Translations under genes and position numbers: made by a program
Notes under the pieces: generated by a model
Told to the model about the DNA's origin: nothing
Seen by the model: the letters and a program-made list of their open reading frames with translations, nothing else
Databases searched by the model: none
DNA from: Antarcticimicrobium sediminis
GTDB lineage: Bacteria > Pseudomonadota > Alphaproteobacteria > Rhodobacterales > Rhodobacteraceae
NCBI RefSeq assembly: GCF_004348975.1
Contig: NZ_SMFP01000013.1
Span: 1-64,000, forward strand
Length of the DNA: 64,000 bases
Reading direction: 5' to 3'
Shown here: positions 1 through 8,273 of the stretch, in pieces
Position numbering within the stretch: position 1 is the first letter of the stretch
Layout: each line of letters starts with the position of its first letter

Positions 1-146
1 CGTTCAAACACCTAGTCTATGCCGGCCATGACTGGACCGACTATGACCTTGGTCGCAAGGGGATGATCCTGATGGCCGAAAAGGTGATGCCGATCCTGAC
101 CGAAGCGACCAAGGCGGAACCCGCCGCCACCGCCGTCGCCGCCTGA
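1..146 (+). CDS. LLM-class flavin-dependent monooxygenase, C-terminal end (partial)
   Basis: This is the last 47 codons of a gene that enters from the left edge; the frame opens at base 3 and stops with TGA at 144-146. The tail reads FKHLVYAGHDWTDYDLGRKG followed by a helix and an Ala/Thr-rich end. I read it as the C-terminus of a luciferase-like (bacterial luciferase/limonene monooxygenase type) FMNH2-dependent oxygenase. The next gene, 57 bases downstream, is a flavin reductase, which is the usual partner of such two-component monooxygenases. The substrate cannot be told from this fragment. Confidence is limited because only the tail is visible. Confidence 0.6.
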   Translation, partial: FKHLVYAGHDWTDYDLGRKGMILMAEKVMPILTEATKAEPAATAVAA

Positions 147-203
147 GGGCAACACGGGCGCGGCGCAAACCGCCGGCCCGTTCCAACCGGGAGGAGATGA
201 GAC

Positions 204-1142
204 ATGACCGAAGTGATGAGCAAACCCGCGATCGACCCCAAGGCCTTTCGCCGGGCGCTTGGCAACTTTGCCACGGGGGTGACGATCATCACCGCCTGCG
301 CGCCAGACGGTACCAAGGTGGGGGTGACCGCCAGCAGCTTCAATTCGCTCTCGATGGACCCGCCACTGATCCTGTGGAGCAGCATGAAGACCGCGAGAAG
401 CTGTGCGGTGTTCGAGGCCGCAACGCATTTCGCGGTCAATATTCTGGCGTCGGATCAGATGGAGATGTCGAACCATTTCGCCCGCCAGCAAGAGGACAAG
501 TTCGCCGGTGTCGCCCATGAGGACGGGCTTGGTGGCGCGCCGATCTTCCCCAATTGCGCCGGGCGGTTCCAGTGCGAAGCCTATGACCGGCTCGACGGCG
601 GCGATCACTGGATCTTTGTCGGGCGCGTCATCGCCTTCGACGATTTCGGCAGATCCCCGCTGTGTTTCCATCGGGGATCCTATGCGATGGTCTTCAATCA
701 TCCCGACACCTATCCGAAGGCCGGACAAGACATATCGCAAGACGCGGATCAGGGTCGGATGGACAATCACTCGTTCTTTCTGATGCTGCGGGCTGTGCGC
801 GCCTATCAAGACTGCTATCAACCCAAACTGGAGACGCTGGGCTTAAGCCTTATCGAAGCGCGTACCCTGCTGGTGCTGAATGATCTCCCGGGCGTGGACG
901 CTGAAGATCTGGTCGTTCACCTGCATGCCCCGATCACCGAAGCCCGCGTTGCCCTAGACAACCTGAGTGACCGCGATCTGGTGACAGCAAAGGGCTCGGG
1001 ATATGGATTGACCGTTGCGGGCCGGGCGAAAGCCGACCAGTGCTGGGATCTTGCAGAGGCCCATGCCAAGGAAACCTTTGAAGGCTTCAGCGCGGCAGAG
1101 GTCGATACGTTTAACACGGTTTTGCGTCATCTCATTGGTTAA
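204..1142 (+). CDS. Flavin reductase with C-terminal MarR-like domain (C1-HPAH type)
   Basis: A 312-residue protein in two parts. Residues about 10-175 are a flavin reductase domain (FMN-binding split barrel): FRRALGNFATGVTIIT, then VGVTASSFNSLSMDPPL and FAVNILASDQ. Residues about 185-312 look like a MarR winged-helix domain, with a helical segment and the wing-like DRDLVTAKGSGYGLTVAGR. This layout and length match the reductase C1 of Acinetobacter p-hydroxyphenylacetate hydroxylase, where the MarR-like part is an autoinhibitory domain that binds the aromatic substrate and speeds flavin reduction. It would supply reduced flavin to the upstream oxygenase. The ATG follows GGGAGGAGATGAGAC, a strong ribosome site. 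The ligand is unknown; an aromatic acid is an inference from the family. Confidence 0.85.
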   Translation: MTEVMSKPAIDPKAFRRALGNFATGVTIITACAPDGTKVGVTASSFNSLSMDPPLILWSSMKTARSCAVFEAATHFAVNILASDQMEMSNHFARQQEDKFAGVAHEDGLGGAPIFPNCAGRFQCEAYDRLDGGDHWIFVGRVIAFDDFGRSPLCFHRGSYAMVFNHPDTYPKAGQDISQDADQGRMDNHSFFLMLRAVRAYQDCYQPKLETLGLSLIEARTLLVLNDLPGVDAEDLVVHLHAPITEARVALDNLSDRDLVTAKGSGYGLTVAGRAKADQCWDLAEAHAKETFEGFSAAEVDTFNTVLRHLIG

Positions 1143-1209
1143 TCGTTTCCGGTTCCCTGAGCCGGGCTTTTCTCCCCGCTCCGCTCATACCCCCCAAAAC
1201 CGGAAGCGT

Positions 1210-1242
1210 CCCGGCCCGAGTTTTTCTCGGGTCGGGTTTTTT
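1210..1242 (+). terminator. Rho-independent terminator after the flavin reductase
   Basis: The arms CCCGGCCCGAG (1210-1220) and CTCGGGTCGGG (1226-1236) pair over 11 bases with one G-T wobble around a TTTTT loop, and six T residues follow. The same stem with an A/T-rich flank can also serve the convergent DUF849 gene. Confidence 0.85.
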
Positions 1243-1272
1243 GTCGTTTCGCCCGGGGAGCGGGCCAGCCGC

Positions 1273-2109
1273 TCAGTTTGGCGTCTGGTCTGCGGGGGCA
1301 AGCGCGCGGAGGGCGGCGTCAACTTCGCGCACACGTTCGGCGTTGTCCGCCGCCATGGTGCCATCCTTGTTCCAGAGCGAGTTCTCGAACCCGACCCGGG
1401 CGTTGCCGCCCAATTGTGCCGCACGCACCAGGCTGTCGGTCTCTGCCGCACCAAAGGCGCATGCCATCCAGTCGATGTCGATGCCGTCGGCCTGTGTCAG
1501 CGGCTGCAGGTAATCTTCAAGATCGATGCTGTCGCGGGAGCCGTTTGCATAGCTGCCCTGAACAAAAAGGATCAACTGGGACCGGCCGGGGATGAAGCCC
1601 TTGTCGCAGGCGTCGACAAAGCCGCGGACGTCATCCGGAGAGTAGAGAATGTGCTGGATTTCAACCCCGTTGTCGCAGGCCCAATGATAAAAATCACGCG
1701 CCAGTGGCCAGTCGTCGGGGTGGCGCACCATCTCGCGCAGACCGACAGAAACCTGAGCTGGCCGCAGGCTGCGCATCATCGCGCGCTGTTCCTCGGCGTC
1801 ATAGCGTCCTGCGGTCTCGGACGTGACCTGCAGATACATGTCAGGCACCTGGTCGATCAATCGGTCAAGCAACGCCTGATATCGACCCGCATCCAGTAGA
1901 TGTCGGCCGGCGGCGTCGCGGATATGCAGGTGGATGCCATCGGCACCGGCCTGCTGGCAAGCGCGCGCAGTATCGACAAGTTCGTCGTCGGTGATTGGCA
2001 GTGCCGGGTGTTCGGCCTTACCGCGGCGCGCGCCGTTGGGCGCTACCATCAGGCGGGGCAGGGGCCTCAATGGATTGGCCGTGTCAGGGTGCCGCAGGGG
2101 GGCGTGCAA
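1273..2109 (-). CDS. DUF849/BKACE family beta-keto acid cleavage enzyme
   Basis: A 278-residue reading that begins at a TTG codon. The body is a clear BKACE (DUF849) protein: a TIM barrel starting MVAPNGARRGKAEHPALPIT, the metal-ligand HLHIRD segment, LQVTSETAGRY, and RVGFENSLW near the end. Enzymes of this family are zinc-dependent and condense a beta-keto acid with acetyl-CoA, giving acetoacetate and a CoA ester. The start is uncertain. The only good ribosome site upstream (AAGGAG at 2166-2171) serves an ATG at 2157-2159 that is in a different frame, 50 bases before the TTG. Either an internal start is used (family members normally begin close to the PRLMVAPNG segment) or there is a frameshift in the first codons. 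The substrate is unknown. Confidence 0.8.
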   Translation of the reverse strand: MHAPLRHPDTANPLRPLPRLMVAPNGARRGKAEHPALPITDDELVDTARACQQAGADGIHLHIRDAAGRHLLDAGRYQALLDRLIDQVPDMYLQVTSETAGRYDAEEQRAMMRSLRPAQVSVGLREMVRHPDDWPLARDFYHWACDNGVEIQHILYSPDDVRGFVDACDKGFIPGRSQLILFVQGSYANGSRDSIDLEDYLQPLTQADGIDIDWMACAFGAAETDSLVRAAQLGGNARVGFENSLWNKDGTMAADNAERVREVDAALRALAPADQTPN

Positions 2110-2156
2110 GGCCCGTTCAAATCCTTCCGGGGGACGCCCCGATGCCAGGTTGCGGT

Positions 2157-2171
2157 CATCACATGCTCCTT
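2157..2171 (-). promoter_or_regulatory. Ribosome site and ATG out of frame with the DUF849 gene
   Basis: AAGGAG at 2166-2171, then CATGTG, then ATG at 2157-2159 starting ACC GCA ACC. That ATG frame is offset from the DUF849 body by 50 bases. Runs of G and C just downstream (CGGGGCGTCCCCCGG) are likely places for a lost or gained base. Confidence 0.5.
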
Positions 2172-2545
2172 CTTTCCTCGTAGTCCGAGTAGAAATATCG
2201 GATACTGACCCTTCATAACTACTAATAAGATCAGATATCAGCTACAAGAAAAACAGATGGCAAGATGAAGCGGCAACACCTGCGATACTTCACTGCTGTC
2301 TATGAACAGGTGTCTTTGCCGCAGGTGACCTGACAGACCATGTCCAACGTCGGGCCGTCGCATCCGCTGGCATGGGCTTCATGGCCGTGCTCGAGGCCGA
2401 GAAGTGTCCTGCCGACCGCGGCGGGGCTGAAGATGCAGCGGTGGATTCAAAGGTTTTTGCCCACATGAGACCAGATCAATCTGATCTTCTGCCTCTTCTC
2501 CATAATCCGGTCGCAAAACGTATCGTCTTACCAGCGCCGCCGCGC
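2172..2545. other. Intergenic stretch, no intact gene
   Basis: There are 374 bases between the DUF849 gene and hutC. They hold the short LysR-like remnant listed separately and an A/T-rich segment around 2190-2260 (TCGGATACTGACC, ACTACTAATAAGATC) that probably carries the promoter of the leftward DUF849 gene. I see no other gene, RNA or repeat in it. Confidence 0.6.
2265..2333 (+). pseudogene. LysR-type regulator remnant
   Basis: Twenty-two codons from an ATG read MKRQHLRYFTAVYEQVSLPQ and then hit TGA. This is the typical opening of a LysR-type regulator (LxxLRYFxAVxExxS), but the rest of the helix-turn-helix is missing. The sequence that follows does not restore a LysR frame convincingly. 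A stretch around 2335-2410 in another frame (VASAGMGF) faintly recalls the ligand domain, which would suggest an internal deletion. It lies divergent to the DUF849 gene, the usual place for its regulator. It is short, so chance is possible. Confidence 0.45.
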
Positions 2546-3259
2546 TTAGGTCGTTGCCGCCATCGTATAGCCGGGATGAAAGGCTAGCCGCACGGTGGTG
2601 ATCGGGCCGACATCGTTCCATGTCGTGCGGTTGAGGATCAGCAGCGCCTGTTCCGGTTTGGTGTCCAGAAGCGGCGCATCATGCTCTCCGGCGTTGCAGG
2701 CTGAAAAATTCAGGTCGGCGCGTAGATAGGGGGCGTTGCGGACCAGCCATTCGTTGGCGTTGAGGTGGTGAAAATCCACGTCTTCGATGCCGGGCACGGC
2801 GCGCGGGTTGATCCAGCGATCCTCCAGCTGAAAGGGCTGGCGGTCACCGTAATGAACCGCGCGCAGATGGATCAGAATGTCGCCCGTCGACAAGCCAAGC
2901 CGCTCGGCGTGCTGGGCGGGTAGCGGGCTGCGGCTTTGTGAAATCAGCCGATGGCTATAGCTCAGGCCTGCCGCTTCGATCTGTTCGCGCACGATCGGGA
3001 TCGAGAAGGTCGCTTTGCGCACCGGGTTGATCGCCACGCGGGTGCCGGCGCGGCGGCGGCGGTCAAGCAGCCCCTCTTCGGCCAGAAGCTGCAACGCCTT
3101 GTTCACTGTGGCCCGCGCGACGCCGAATTCAGTGGCCAGTTCCGTCTCGTCGGGGATGCGGTCGCCCTGACGCCATTCCTTTTCGATGATTCGGCGGCGC
3201 ACCTCTTCGGCGATATAGGTGGCTTTGCCGCCGGCCGGAATGGCGTCGCGCTCTGTCAC
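2546..3259 (-). CDS. hutC: HutC, GntR-family repressor of histidine utilisation
   Basis: A 237-residue HutC-type regulator. Residues about 10-75 form the GntR winged helix-turn-helix (IPDETELATEFGVARATVNKALQLLAEEGLL). Residues about 95-230 form the UTRA effector domain (SHRLISQSRSPLPAQHAERL, LEDRWINPRAVP). In this family the effector is urocanate, which releases the repressor from hut operators. I chose the GTG at 3257-3259 because it overlaps the hutF stop codon and gives the family's usual length; the open frame continues much further upstream but only inside hutF. The tight overlap shows co-transcription with hutF. Its targets are probably in the hutF-hutI divergent promoter region. Confidence 0.93.
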   Translation of the reverse strand: MTERDAIPAGGKATYIAEEVRRRIIEKEWRQGDRIPDETELATEFGVARATVNKALQLLAEEGLLDRRRRAGTRVAINPVRKATFSIPIVREQIEAAGLSYSHRLISQSRSPLPAQHAERLGLSTGDILIHLRAVHYGDRQPFQLEDRWINPRAVPGIEDVDFHHLNANEWLVRNAPYLRADLNFSACNAGEHDAPLLDTKPEQALLILNRTTWNDVGPITTVRLAFHPGYTMAATT

Positions 3260-4620
3260 AACCGCTCCTGCAATTTGCCGATACAGGTCAGATAATCGGA
3301 CACGATACGGTCGCGGTCCATGTGGCGCCCCTCCTGCACGACATGACGGCCAGCGGCCCAGACATCGTTGATCTGCCCGTCGCCGCCTGCGAATATCAAG
3401 CTGTCGAGCAGCGTGTCCCCGTCGCGTCCGCACAGCACCGGCGTGGCGCAGGACACCGCGCAGAGATCGGCCCAATTGCCTTCGGCGATTGCCCCGGTGT
3501 CGCGCCCGGCGGCGGTTGCGCCCCCGTCCAGCGCGGCCTCATACAGCACCCGTCCGGTCGAGCGTTCTGGCGTGGCATAGATCGCGCGGGCGTGTTCGCG
3601 CAGGCGTTGGCTGTATTCCAGCGTGCGCAGCTCTTCGAACAACGCGATGCGGACATTGCTGTCCGAGCCACAGCCGATCCGCCCGCCGGCCTGTTGCCAT
3701 GTGACGCCGTTGAAGATGCCGTCGCCAAGGCTCGATTCCGTGATCGGGCAAAGCCCGGCCAGCGCCCCGGTTGCTGCCAGATTGCGGGTCTCGTCCTCGG
3801 TCATGTGGGTCAGGTGGATCAGCGTCCAGCGTTGATCCGGCGAGAAGTTTTCCAACAGCCATTCGACCGGGCGATGCCCATAGGCGGCCTGCACCTCTTC
3901 GATTTCGGGGATCTGTTCGGCCAGATGCAGATGCAATGGGCGATCCGGGCGCAATTCTGTACAAAGTTTCAGCGCCTCGGGCGAGACGGCGCGCAGCGAA
4001 TGCGGCGCGACGCCGATCCCGGCATCAGCGGGCAGCCCGGCAAGCGCGGCCTCCGCCCCGTCGAGCAGCCGCGCAAAATCCTCGGGGGTGGTGCCGAAAC
4101 GTTGTTGGCCGGGCCCGAGCGGTCGGTGATCGCAACCACCGTACTGATAGTGCACTGGCAACAGCGTCAGGCCAATTCCGCTGCGCGCGGCGGCGGCGGC
4201 GATACGCTGCGACATCTCGGCGGGGTTGGCATAGGGGGTGCCGTCCGGTTGGTGATGCAGATAGTGGAACTCGACATTGGTGGCATAGCCGGCCTCCAGC
4301 ATCTCCATCTGCACCAGCGCGGCGATCACCTCGATATCGTCCGGTGTCAGATGATCGAGGAAACGATACATCAGCTGACGCCATGTCCAGAAGGTGTCAC
4401 GCGGATGCGGCCCACGCGCCTCGGACAGACCGGCCATCGCACGTTGGAAAATATGTGAATGCACGTTCGCCACCGCCGGCAAAACCAGGTCGAGTCGCTG
4501 CCCTTCTGGCGCCGCGTCCGGGGTGACGTCAGCGATGCGTCCGGCGGAATCCAGCCCGATCCGGACATTTTTTGCCCAACCCGTGGGCAACAGCGCCCGT
4601 TCTGCCCAAAGCACCGTCAT
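3256..4620 (-). CDS. hutF: HutF, formimidoylglutamate deiminase
   Basis: A 454-residue amidohydrolase-fold enzyme that hydrolyses N-formimidoyl-L-glutamate to N-formyl-L-glutamate and ammonia. The metal-binding HSH motif is in LPAVANVHSHIFQRAMAG, with further ligands in PHSLRAVS, LHLHLAEQ and the GCGSDSNVRI segment near the end. Together with HutG it defines the two-step five-enzyme version of histidine breakdown common in alphaproteobacteria and pseudomonads. It is the first gene of the leftward unit, and its stop overlaps the hutC start. The start ATG sits at the edge of the divergent hut control region, behind CAGGAGAACGAAAAA. Confidence 0.95.
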   Translation of the reverse strand: MTVLWAERALLPTGWAKNVRIGLDSAGRIADVTPDAAPEGQRLDLVLPAVANVHSHIFQRAMAGLSEARGPHPRDTFWTWRQLMYRFLDHLTPDDIEVIAALVQMEMLEAGYATNVEFHYLHHQPDGTPYANPAEMSQRIAAAAARSGIGLTLLPVHYQYGGCDHRPLGPGQQRFGTTPEDFARLLDGAEAALAGLPADAGIGVAPHSLRAVSPEALKLCTELRPDRPLHLHLAEQIPEIEEVQAAYGHRPVEWLLENFSPDQRWTLIHLTHMTEDETRNLAATGALAGLCPITESSLGDGIFNGVTWQQAGGRIGCGSDSNVRIALFEELRTLEYSQRLREHARAIYATPERSTGRVLYEAALDGGATAAGRDTGAIAEGNWADLCAVSCATPVLCGRDGDTLLDSLIFAGGDGQINDVWAAGRHVVQEGRHMDRDRIVSDYLTCIGKLQERL

Positions 4621-4742
4621 TTTTTCGTTCTCCTGGTTCCCGGCCCGCCGATTTTACCTTCGAGGGCAAAAATAAGTTTAGACATGGGTTATCTATAAGA
4701 CTAGACATATTAGCGAAAAAAGCAATCCGGAGATGACGCCCC
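4621..4742. promoter_or_regulatory. Divergent hutF/hutI control region
   Basis: A 122-base A/T-rich gap between the leftward hutF-hutC and rightward hutI operons. It contains a direct repeat TAGACAT at 4679-4685 and 4702-4708 and, between the copies, TTATCTATAA (4689-4698), an inverted repeat TTAT-CT-ATAA. This is where HutC would be expected to bind, but the bases do not match the published pseudomonad HutC site closely, so the operator call is an inference. Confidence 0.5.
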
Positions 4743-5945
4743 ATGCAGATTTTCAGCAATGTCACCGTTGCAAGGATGGACGACAAATCCGAGGGTTACG
4801 GCCTTGTCGAGGCGGCAGCTCTGGTGATCGACAAGGATCGAATCGCTTGGGTCGGGCCTGAAGCGGATGTTCCCGAGCTTTACGCAGCGGTCCCGCGTCA
4901 GGACCTTGGCGGGCGGCTAGTGACGCCTGGGCTGATCGACTGTCATACACATGTGGTCTTTGGCGGCGATCGGGCGCGCGAGTTCGAAATGCGGCTCGAA
5001 GGGGCCGGTTATGAGGAGATCGCGCGCGCCGGGGGTGGCATCCTGTCGACCGTGCGCGCCACCCGCGCGGCAAGCGAGGATGAACTGGTCGCGACTGCGC
5101 TGCCCCGGGTCGATGCGCTGCTGGCCGAAGGGGTCACCACGCTTGAAATCAAGTCCGGCTATGGGCTGGAACTGGAAACCGAACTGAGGATGCTGCGCGC
5201 GGCGCGCCGGATCGGGCGCGAGCGCAAGGTGAGTGTCGTGACCTCATGGCTCGCCGCCCATGCGCTGCCGCCGGAATACGCCGAGGATCGCGCTGGCTAT
5301 CTGCATGATGTGGTGATCGCGGGAATGGAGCGCGCCCATGACGAAGGGCTGATTGATGCGGTCGACGGGTTCTGTGAGGGCATCGCCTTCAGCCCGGAGG
5401 AGATGGCGCAGATCTTTGATCGTGCCGCCGCGCTTGGCCTGCCGGTGAAGCTCCATGCCGAACAGCTCTCCGATCTGGGCGGCGCGGCGATGGCGGCGCG
5501 CCACCACGCGCTGTCGGTGGACCATCTGGAATATCTGGGCGCGGGCGGGATCGCGGCGATGGCGGCCTCGGGGACGGTGGCGGTGGTGCTGCCGGGGGCC
5601 TTTTATACCCTGCGCGAAACCCAATCGCCGCCCATTGCGGCGTTGCGCGCGGCCGGGGTGCCGATTGCGCTGGCGACCGACTGCAATCCCGGAACCTCGC
5701 CGCTAACCTCACTGCTGCTGACGCTGAACATGGGTGCAACCCTGTTTCGGATGACGCCGTCGGACTGTCTGAGCGGCATAACTCGCAACGCCGCCCGCGC
5801 GCTGGGTCTGGCGGATCGCGGTGTGATCGCACCGGGCTTGCGCGCCGATCTGGCCATCTGGGATGTCGCCCACCCGGCCGAGCTGTCCTATCGCATTGGC
5901 TTCAACCCCCTTCACGCCCGCATCTATGGAGGCGAAATTGTCTGA
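4743..5945 (+). CDS. hutI: HutI, imidazolonepropionase
   Basis: A 400-residue amidohydrolase that opens the ring of 4-imidazolone-5-propanoate to N-formimidoyl-L-glutamate. The HxH metal motif is in [19 protein letters not shown]; other family signatures are [40 protein letters not shown] and [11 protein letters not shown]. It is the first gene of the rightward hut operon, and its 3' end overlaps the hutH start. The start ATG has a modest ribosome site (CCGGAG). Length is normal for HutI. Confidence 0.96.
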   Translation: MQIFSNVTVARMDDKSEGYGLVEAAALVIDKDRIAWVGPEADVPELYAAVPRQDLGGRLVTPGLIDCHTHVVFGGDRAREFEMRLEGAGYEEIARAGGGILSTVRATRAASEDELVATALPRVDALLAEGVTTLEIKSGYGLELETELRMLRAARRIGRERKVSVVTSWLAAHALPPEYAEDRAGYLHDVVIAGMERAHDEGLIDAVDGFCEGIAFSPEEMAQIFDRAAALGLPVKLHAEQLSDLGGAAMAARHHALSVDHLEYLGAGGIAAMAASGTVAVVLPGAFYTLRETQSPPIAALRAAGVPIALATDCNPGTSPLTSLLLTLNMGATLFRMTPSDCLSGITRNAARALGLADRGVIAPGLRADLAIWDVAHPAELSYRIGFNPLHARIYGGEIV

Positions 5946-7479
5946 ACTCGTACTGATCCCCGGCCAGTGTACTCTGGCTGACCTCGAACAGATCTGGCGC
6001 GAGGGGCTCGCCGTGCGTCTCGACGACAGCGCTCGTCCCGCCATCATCGAGGCCGCCGCGCGCATTGCCGCCGCGGCCCAGGGCGAGGCGCCGGTCTATG
6101 GCGTCAATACCGGCTTTGGCAAACTGGCCTCGATCAAGATCCGCCCCGAGGACACCGCCACGCTGCAACGCAACCTGATCCTGTCGCATTGCTGCGGCGT
6201 TGGTGAACCGATCGAGCCCGAGACCGTGCGCCTGATCATGGCGCTGAAACTTCTGTCGCTGGGGCGCGGGGCGTCGGGTGTGCGCCCAGAGGTCGTCGCG
6301 CTGCTGGAAGGCATGCTGGCCAAAGGCGTGATGCCGGTGATCCCCGCGCAGGGGTCTGTCGGAGCCTCGGGCGATCTTGCGCCGCTTGCCCATATGGCGG
6401 CGGTGATGCTGGGGGAAAGCCGGGCGCTGTTTCAGGGTCAAGAGATGGCCGGAGCCGCCGCGTTGGCGGCAGCTGGGCTGGCGCCGATCAGCCTCACCGC
6501 GAAAGAGGGGCTGGCGCTGATCAACGGTACGCAGGTGTCCACCGCCTTTGCGCTAACAGGGTTGTTCGATGCCTTCCGTCTGGCGCGCAATGCGCTGGTG
6601 ACCTCGGCACTGGCCACTGATGCGATCATGGGTTCTACTGCGCCCTTCCTCGACGAGGTGCATCAGTTGCGCGGCCATCGCGGCCAGATCGTCGCGGCGC
6701 GCGCGATCCGCAGGTTGATGGAGGGCTCTGCGATCCGCGAAAGCCACCTTGAGGGTGACCTGCGGGTACAGGACCCTTATTGCATCCGCTGCCAGCCGCA
6801 GGTGACCGGTGCCTGTATCGACCTGTTGACGCAGGCGGCGCACACGTTGGAGATCGAAGCCAACGCTGCGACCGACAACCCGCTGGTTCTGATCGACGCG
6901 AACCTGATCGTCTCGGGTGGGAATTTCCATGCCGAACCGGTCGCCTTTGCCGCTGATCAGATCGCCTTGGCCATTGCCGAGATCGGCGCAATCGGGCAAC
7001 GGCGCATCGCGCTGATGGTCGATCCGACCATGAACTATGATTTGCCGGCCTTCCTCACGCCGGCGCCGGGGCTCAACAGCGGGTTGATGATTGCCGAGGT
7101 CACCTCGGCTGCGCTGATGAGCGAGAACAAGCATCTCGCCAACCCCTGTTCCACCGATTCCACGCCGACCTCGGCCAATCAGGAAGATCACGTCTCGATG
7201 GCGGCGCATGGGGCGCGGCGGCTCAAACGGATGAATGCGAACCTGACCCATATTCTTGGGATCGAGGCGCTTTGCGCCAGTGCCGGGGTCGAGTTTCGCG
7301 CGCCGCTGAAAACCTCCGCGCCGCTGGCGGCGGTGATTGAACGGCTGCGCCAATCGGTGCCTCCGTTGGATCAGGACCGCTTCCTTGCCCCGGATCTGGA
7401 GCAGGCGGCAGAGCTGGTCCGCTCCGGTGCCTTGCTTGACGCGTTGCCCGAGGCGCTGCTTGAAGAGGTGCGGTCATGA
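5938..7479 (+). CDS. hutH: HutH, histidine ammonia-lyase
   Basis: A 513-residue lyase converting L-histidine to urocanate and ammonia. The MIO cofactor forms from Ala143-Ser144-Gly145 in [14 protein letters not shown]; the conserved [11 protein letters not shown] and [12 protein letters not shown] segments are present. I chose the TTG at 5938-5940 (protein start [10 protein letters not shown], read as Met) because a perfect GGAGG lies at 5928-5932, five bases before it, and the result matches the family N-terminus. An ATG at 5926 would add four residues but would sit on the ribosome site itself. It overlaps hutI by eight bases and hutG by four. Confidence 0.95.
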   Translation: MSELVLIPGQCTLADLEQIWREGLAVRLDDSARPAIIEAAARIAAAAQGEAPVYGVNTGFGKLASIKIRPEDTATLQRNLILSHCCGVGEPIEPETVRLIMALKLLSLGRGASGVRPEVVALLEGMLAKGVMPVIPAQGSVGASGDLAPLAHMAAVMLGESRALFQGQEMAGAAALAAAGLAPISLTAKEGLALINGTQVSTAFALTGLFDAFRLARNALVTSALATDAIMGSTAPFLDEVHQLRGHRGQIVAARAIRRLMEGSAIRESHLEGDLRVQDPYCIRCQPQVTGACIDLLTQAAHTLEIEANAATDNPLVLIDANLIVSGGNFHAEPVAFAADQIALAIAEIGAIGQRRIALMVDPTMNYDLPAFLTPAPGLNSGLMIAEVTSAALMSENKHLANPCSTDSTPTSANQEDHVSMAAHGARRLKRMNANLTHILGIEALCASAGVEFRAPLKTSAPLAAVIERLRQSVPPLDQDRFLAPDLEQAAELVRSGALLDALPEALLEEVRS

Positions 7480-8273
7480 CCCCGGTTACCGTCAGTCAGG
7501 GCGACAGCCCGGTTATCCTTGGCCTGCCCCATACCGGCACCTTTGTCCCCGACGAGATCTTTGCCCGGCTGACCCCACGCGGGCAGACCCTTGCTGATAC
7601 CGACTGGCATGTGGAGCGGCTGTATGACGGGTTGCTGCCGGGAGCGACCACGGTGCGTGCGATGTTTCATCGCTATGTGATCGACGCCAACCGGGGGCCG
7701 GAGAACAAAAGCCTGTACCCCGGTCAGAACACCACCGGGCTTGTCCCGATGACCGATTTCGACGGCGAGCCGCTTTGGGCCACGGCGCCCGATGACGTCG
7801 AGATCGCGCAGCGTCTGGCCGATTGGCACACGCCCTATCACGCGGCGCTGGCCGCCGAGATCGCCCGGGTCAAGGCGATCCACGGGGTTGCGATCCTGTA
7901 TGATTGCCATTCGATCCGCAGCCATATTCCTTTTCTGTTCGAAGGAACGCTGCCCGATTTCAACATCGGCACCAATATGGGCGTCACCTGTGATCCGCGC
8001 CTCGAGGCTGCCGCGCAGAAGGTTTGCGCAGGCACCGGGCGGACGATGGCGGTAAACGGGCGGTTCAAAGGCGGCTGGACCACGCGCCATTATGGTCAGC
8101 CGGGCGACGGCGTGCATGCGATCCAGATGGAGCTTGCGCAATCAACCCATCTGGGGGCCGAGGCGCTGCCGTTCGCCTATGACCCGGCCAAGGCCGAGAC
8201 GTTGCGCCCCCCGCTTGCCGCGATCCTGCACGCGCTGGCCGATCTGGCGCCGGAGTTGAGGGCGGCGGCATGA
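7476..8273 (+). CDS. hutG: HutG, N-formylglutamate deformylase
   Basis: A 265-residue N-formylglutamate amidohydrolase that splits N-formyl-L-glutamate into formate and L-glutamate, the last step of this Hut route. Recognisable segments are [44 protein letters not shown], the metal-site [16 protein letters not shown] and [13 protein letters not shown]. The start ATG overlaps the hutH stop (ATGA), and its own stop overlaps the next gene in the same way, so the whole run is translationally coupled. Confidence 0.94.
   Translation: MTPVTVSQGDSPVILGLPHTGTFVPDEIFARLTPRGQTLADTDWHVERLYDGLLPGATTVRAMFHRYVIDANRGPENKSLYPGQNTTGLVPMTDFDGEPLWATAPDDVEIAQRLADWHTPYHAALAAEIARVKAIHGVAILYDCHSIRSHIPFLFEGTLPDFNIGTNMGVTCDPRLEAAAQKVCAGTGRTMAVNGRFKGGWTTRHYGQPGDGVHAIQMELAQSTHLGAEALPFAYDPAKAETLRPPLAAILHALADLAPELRAAA

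Noticed and set aside
2546-3475. A longer hutC with an extra N-terminal 70 residues
   Set aside because: The extension lies inside hutF in another frame and is Arg-rich without family similarity; the overlapping GTG at 3257-3259 gives the normal length.
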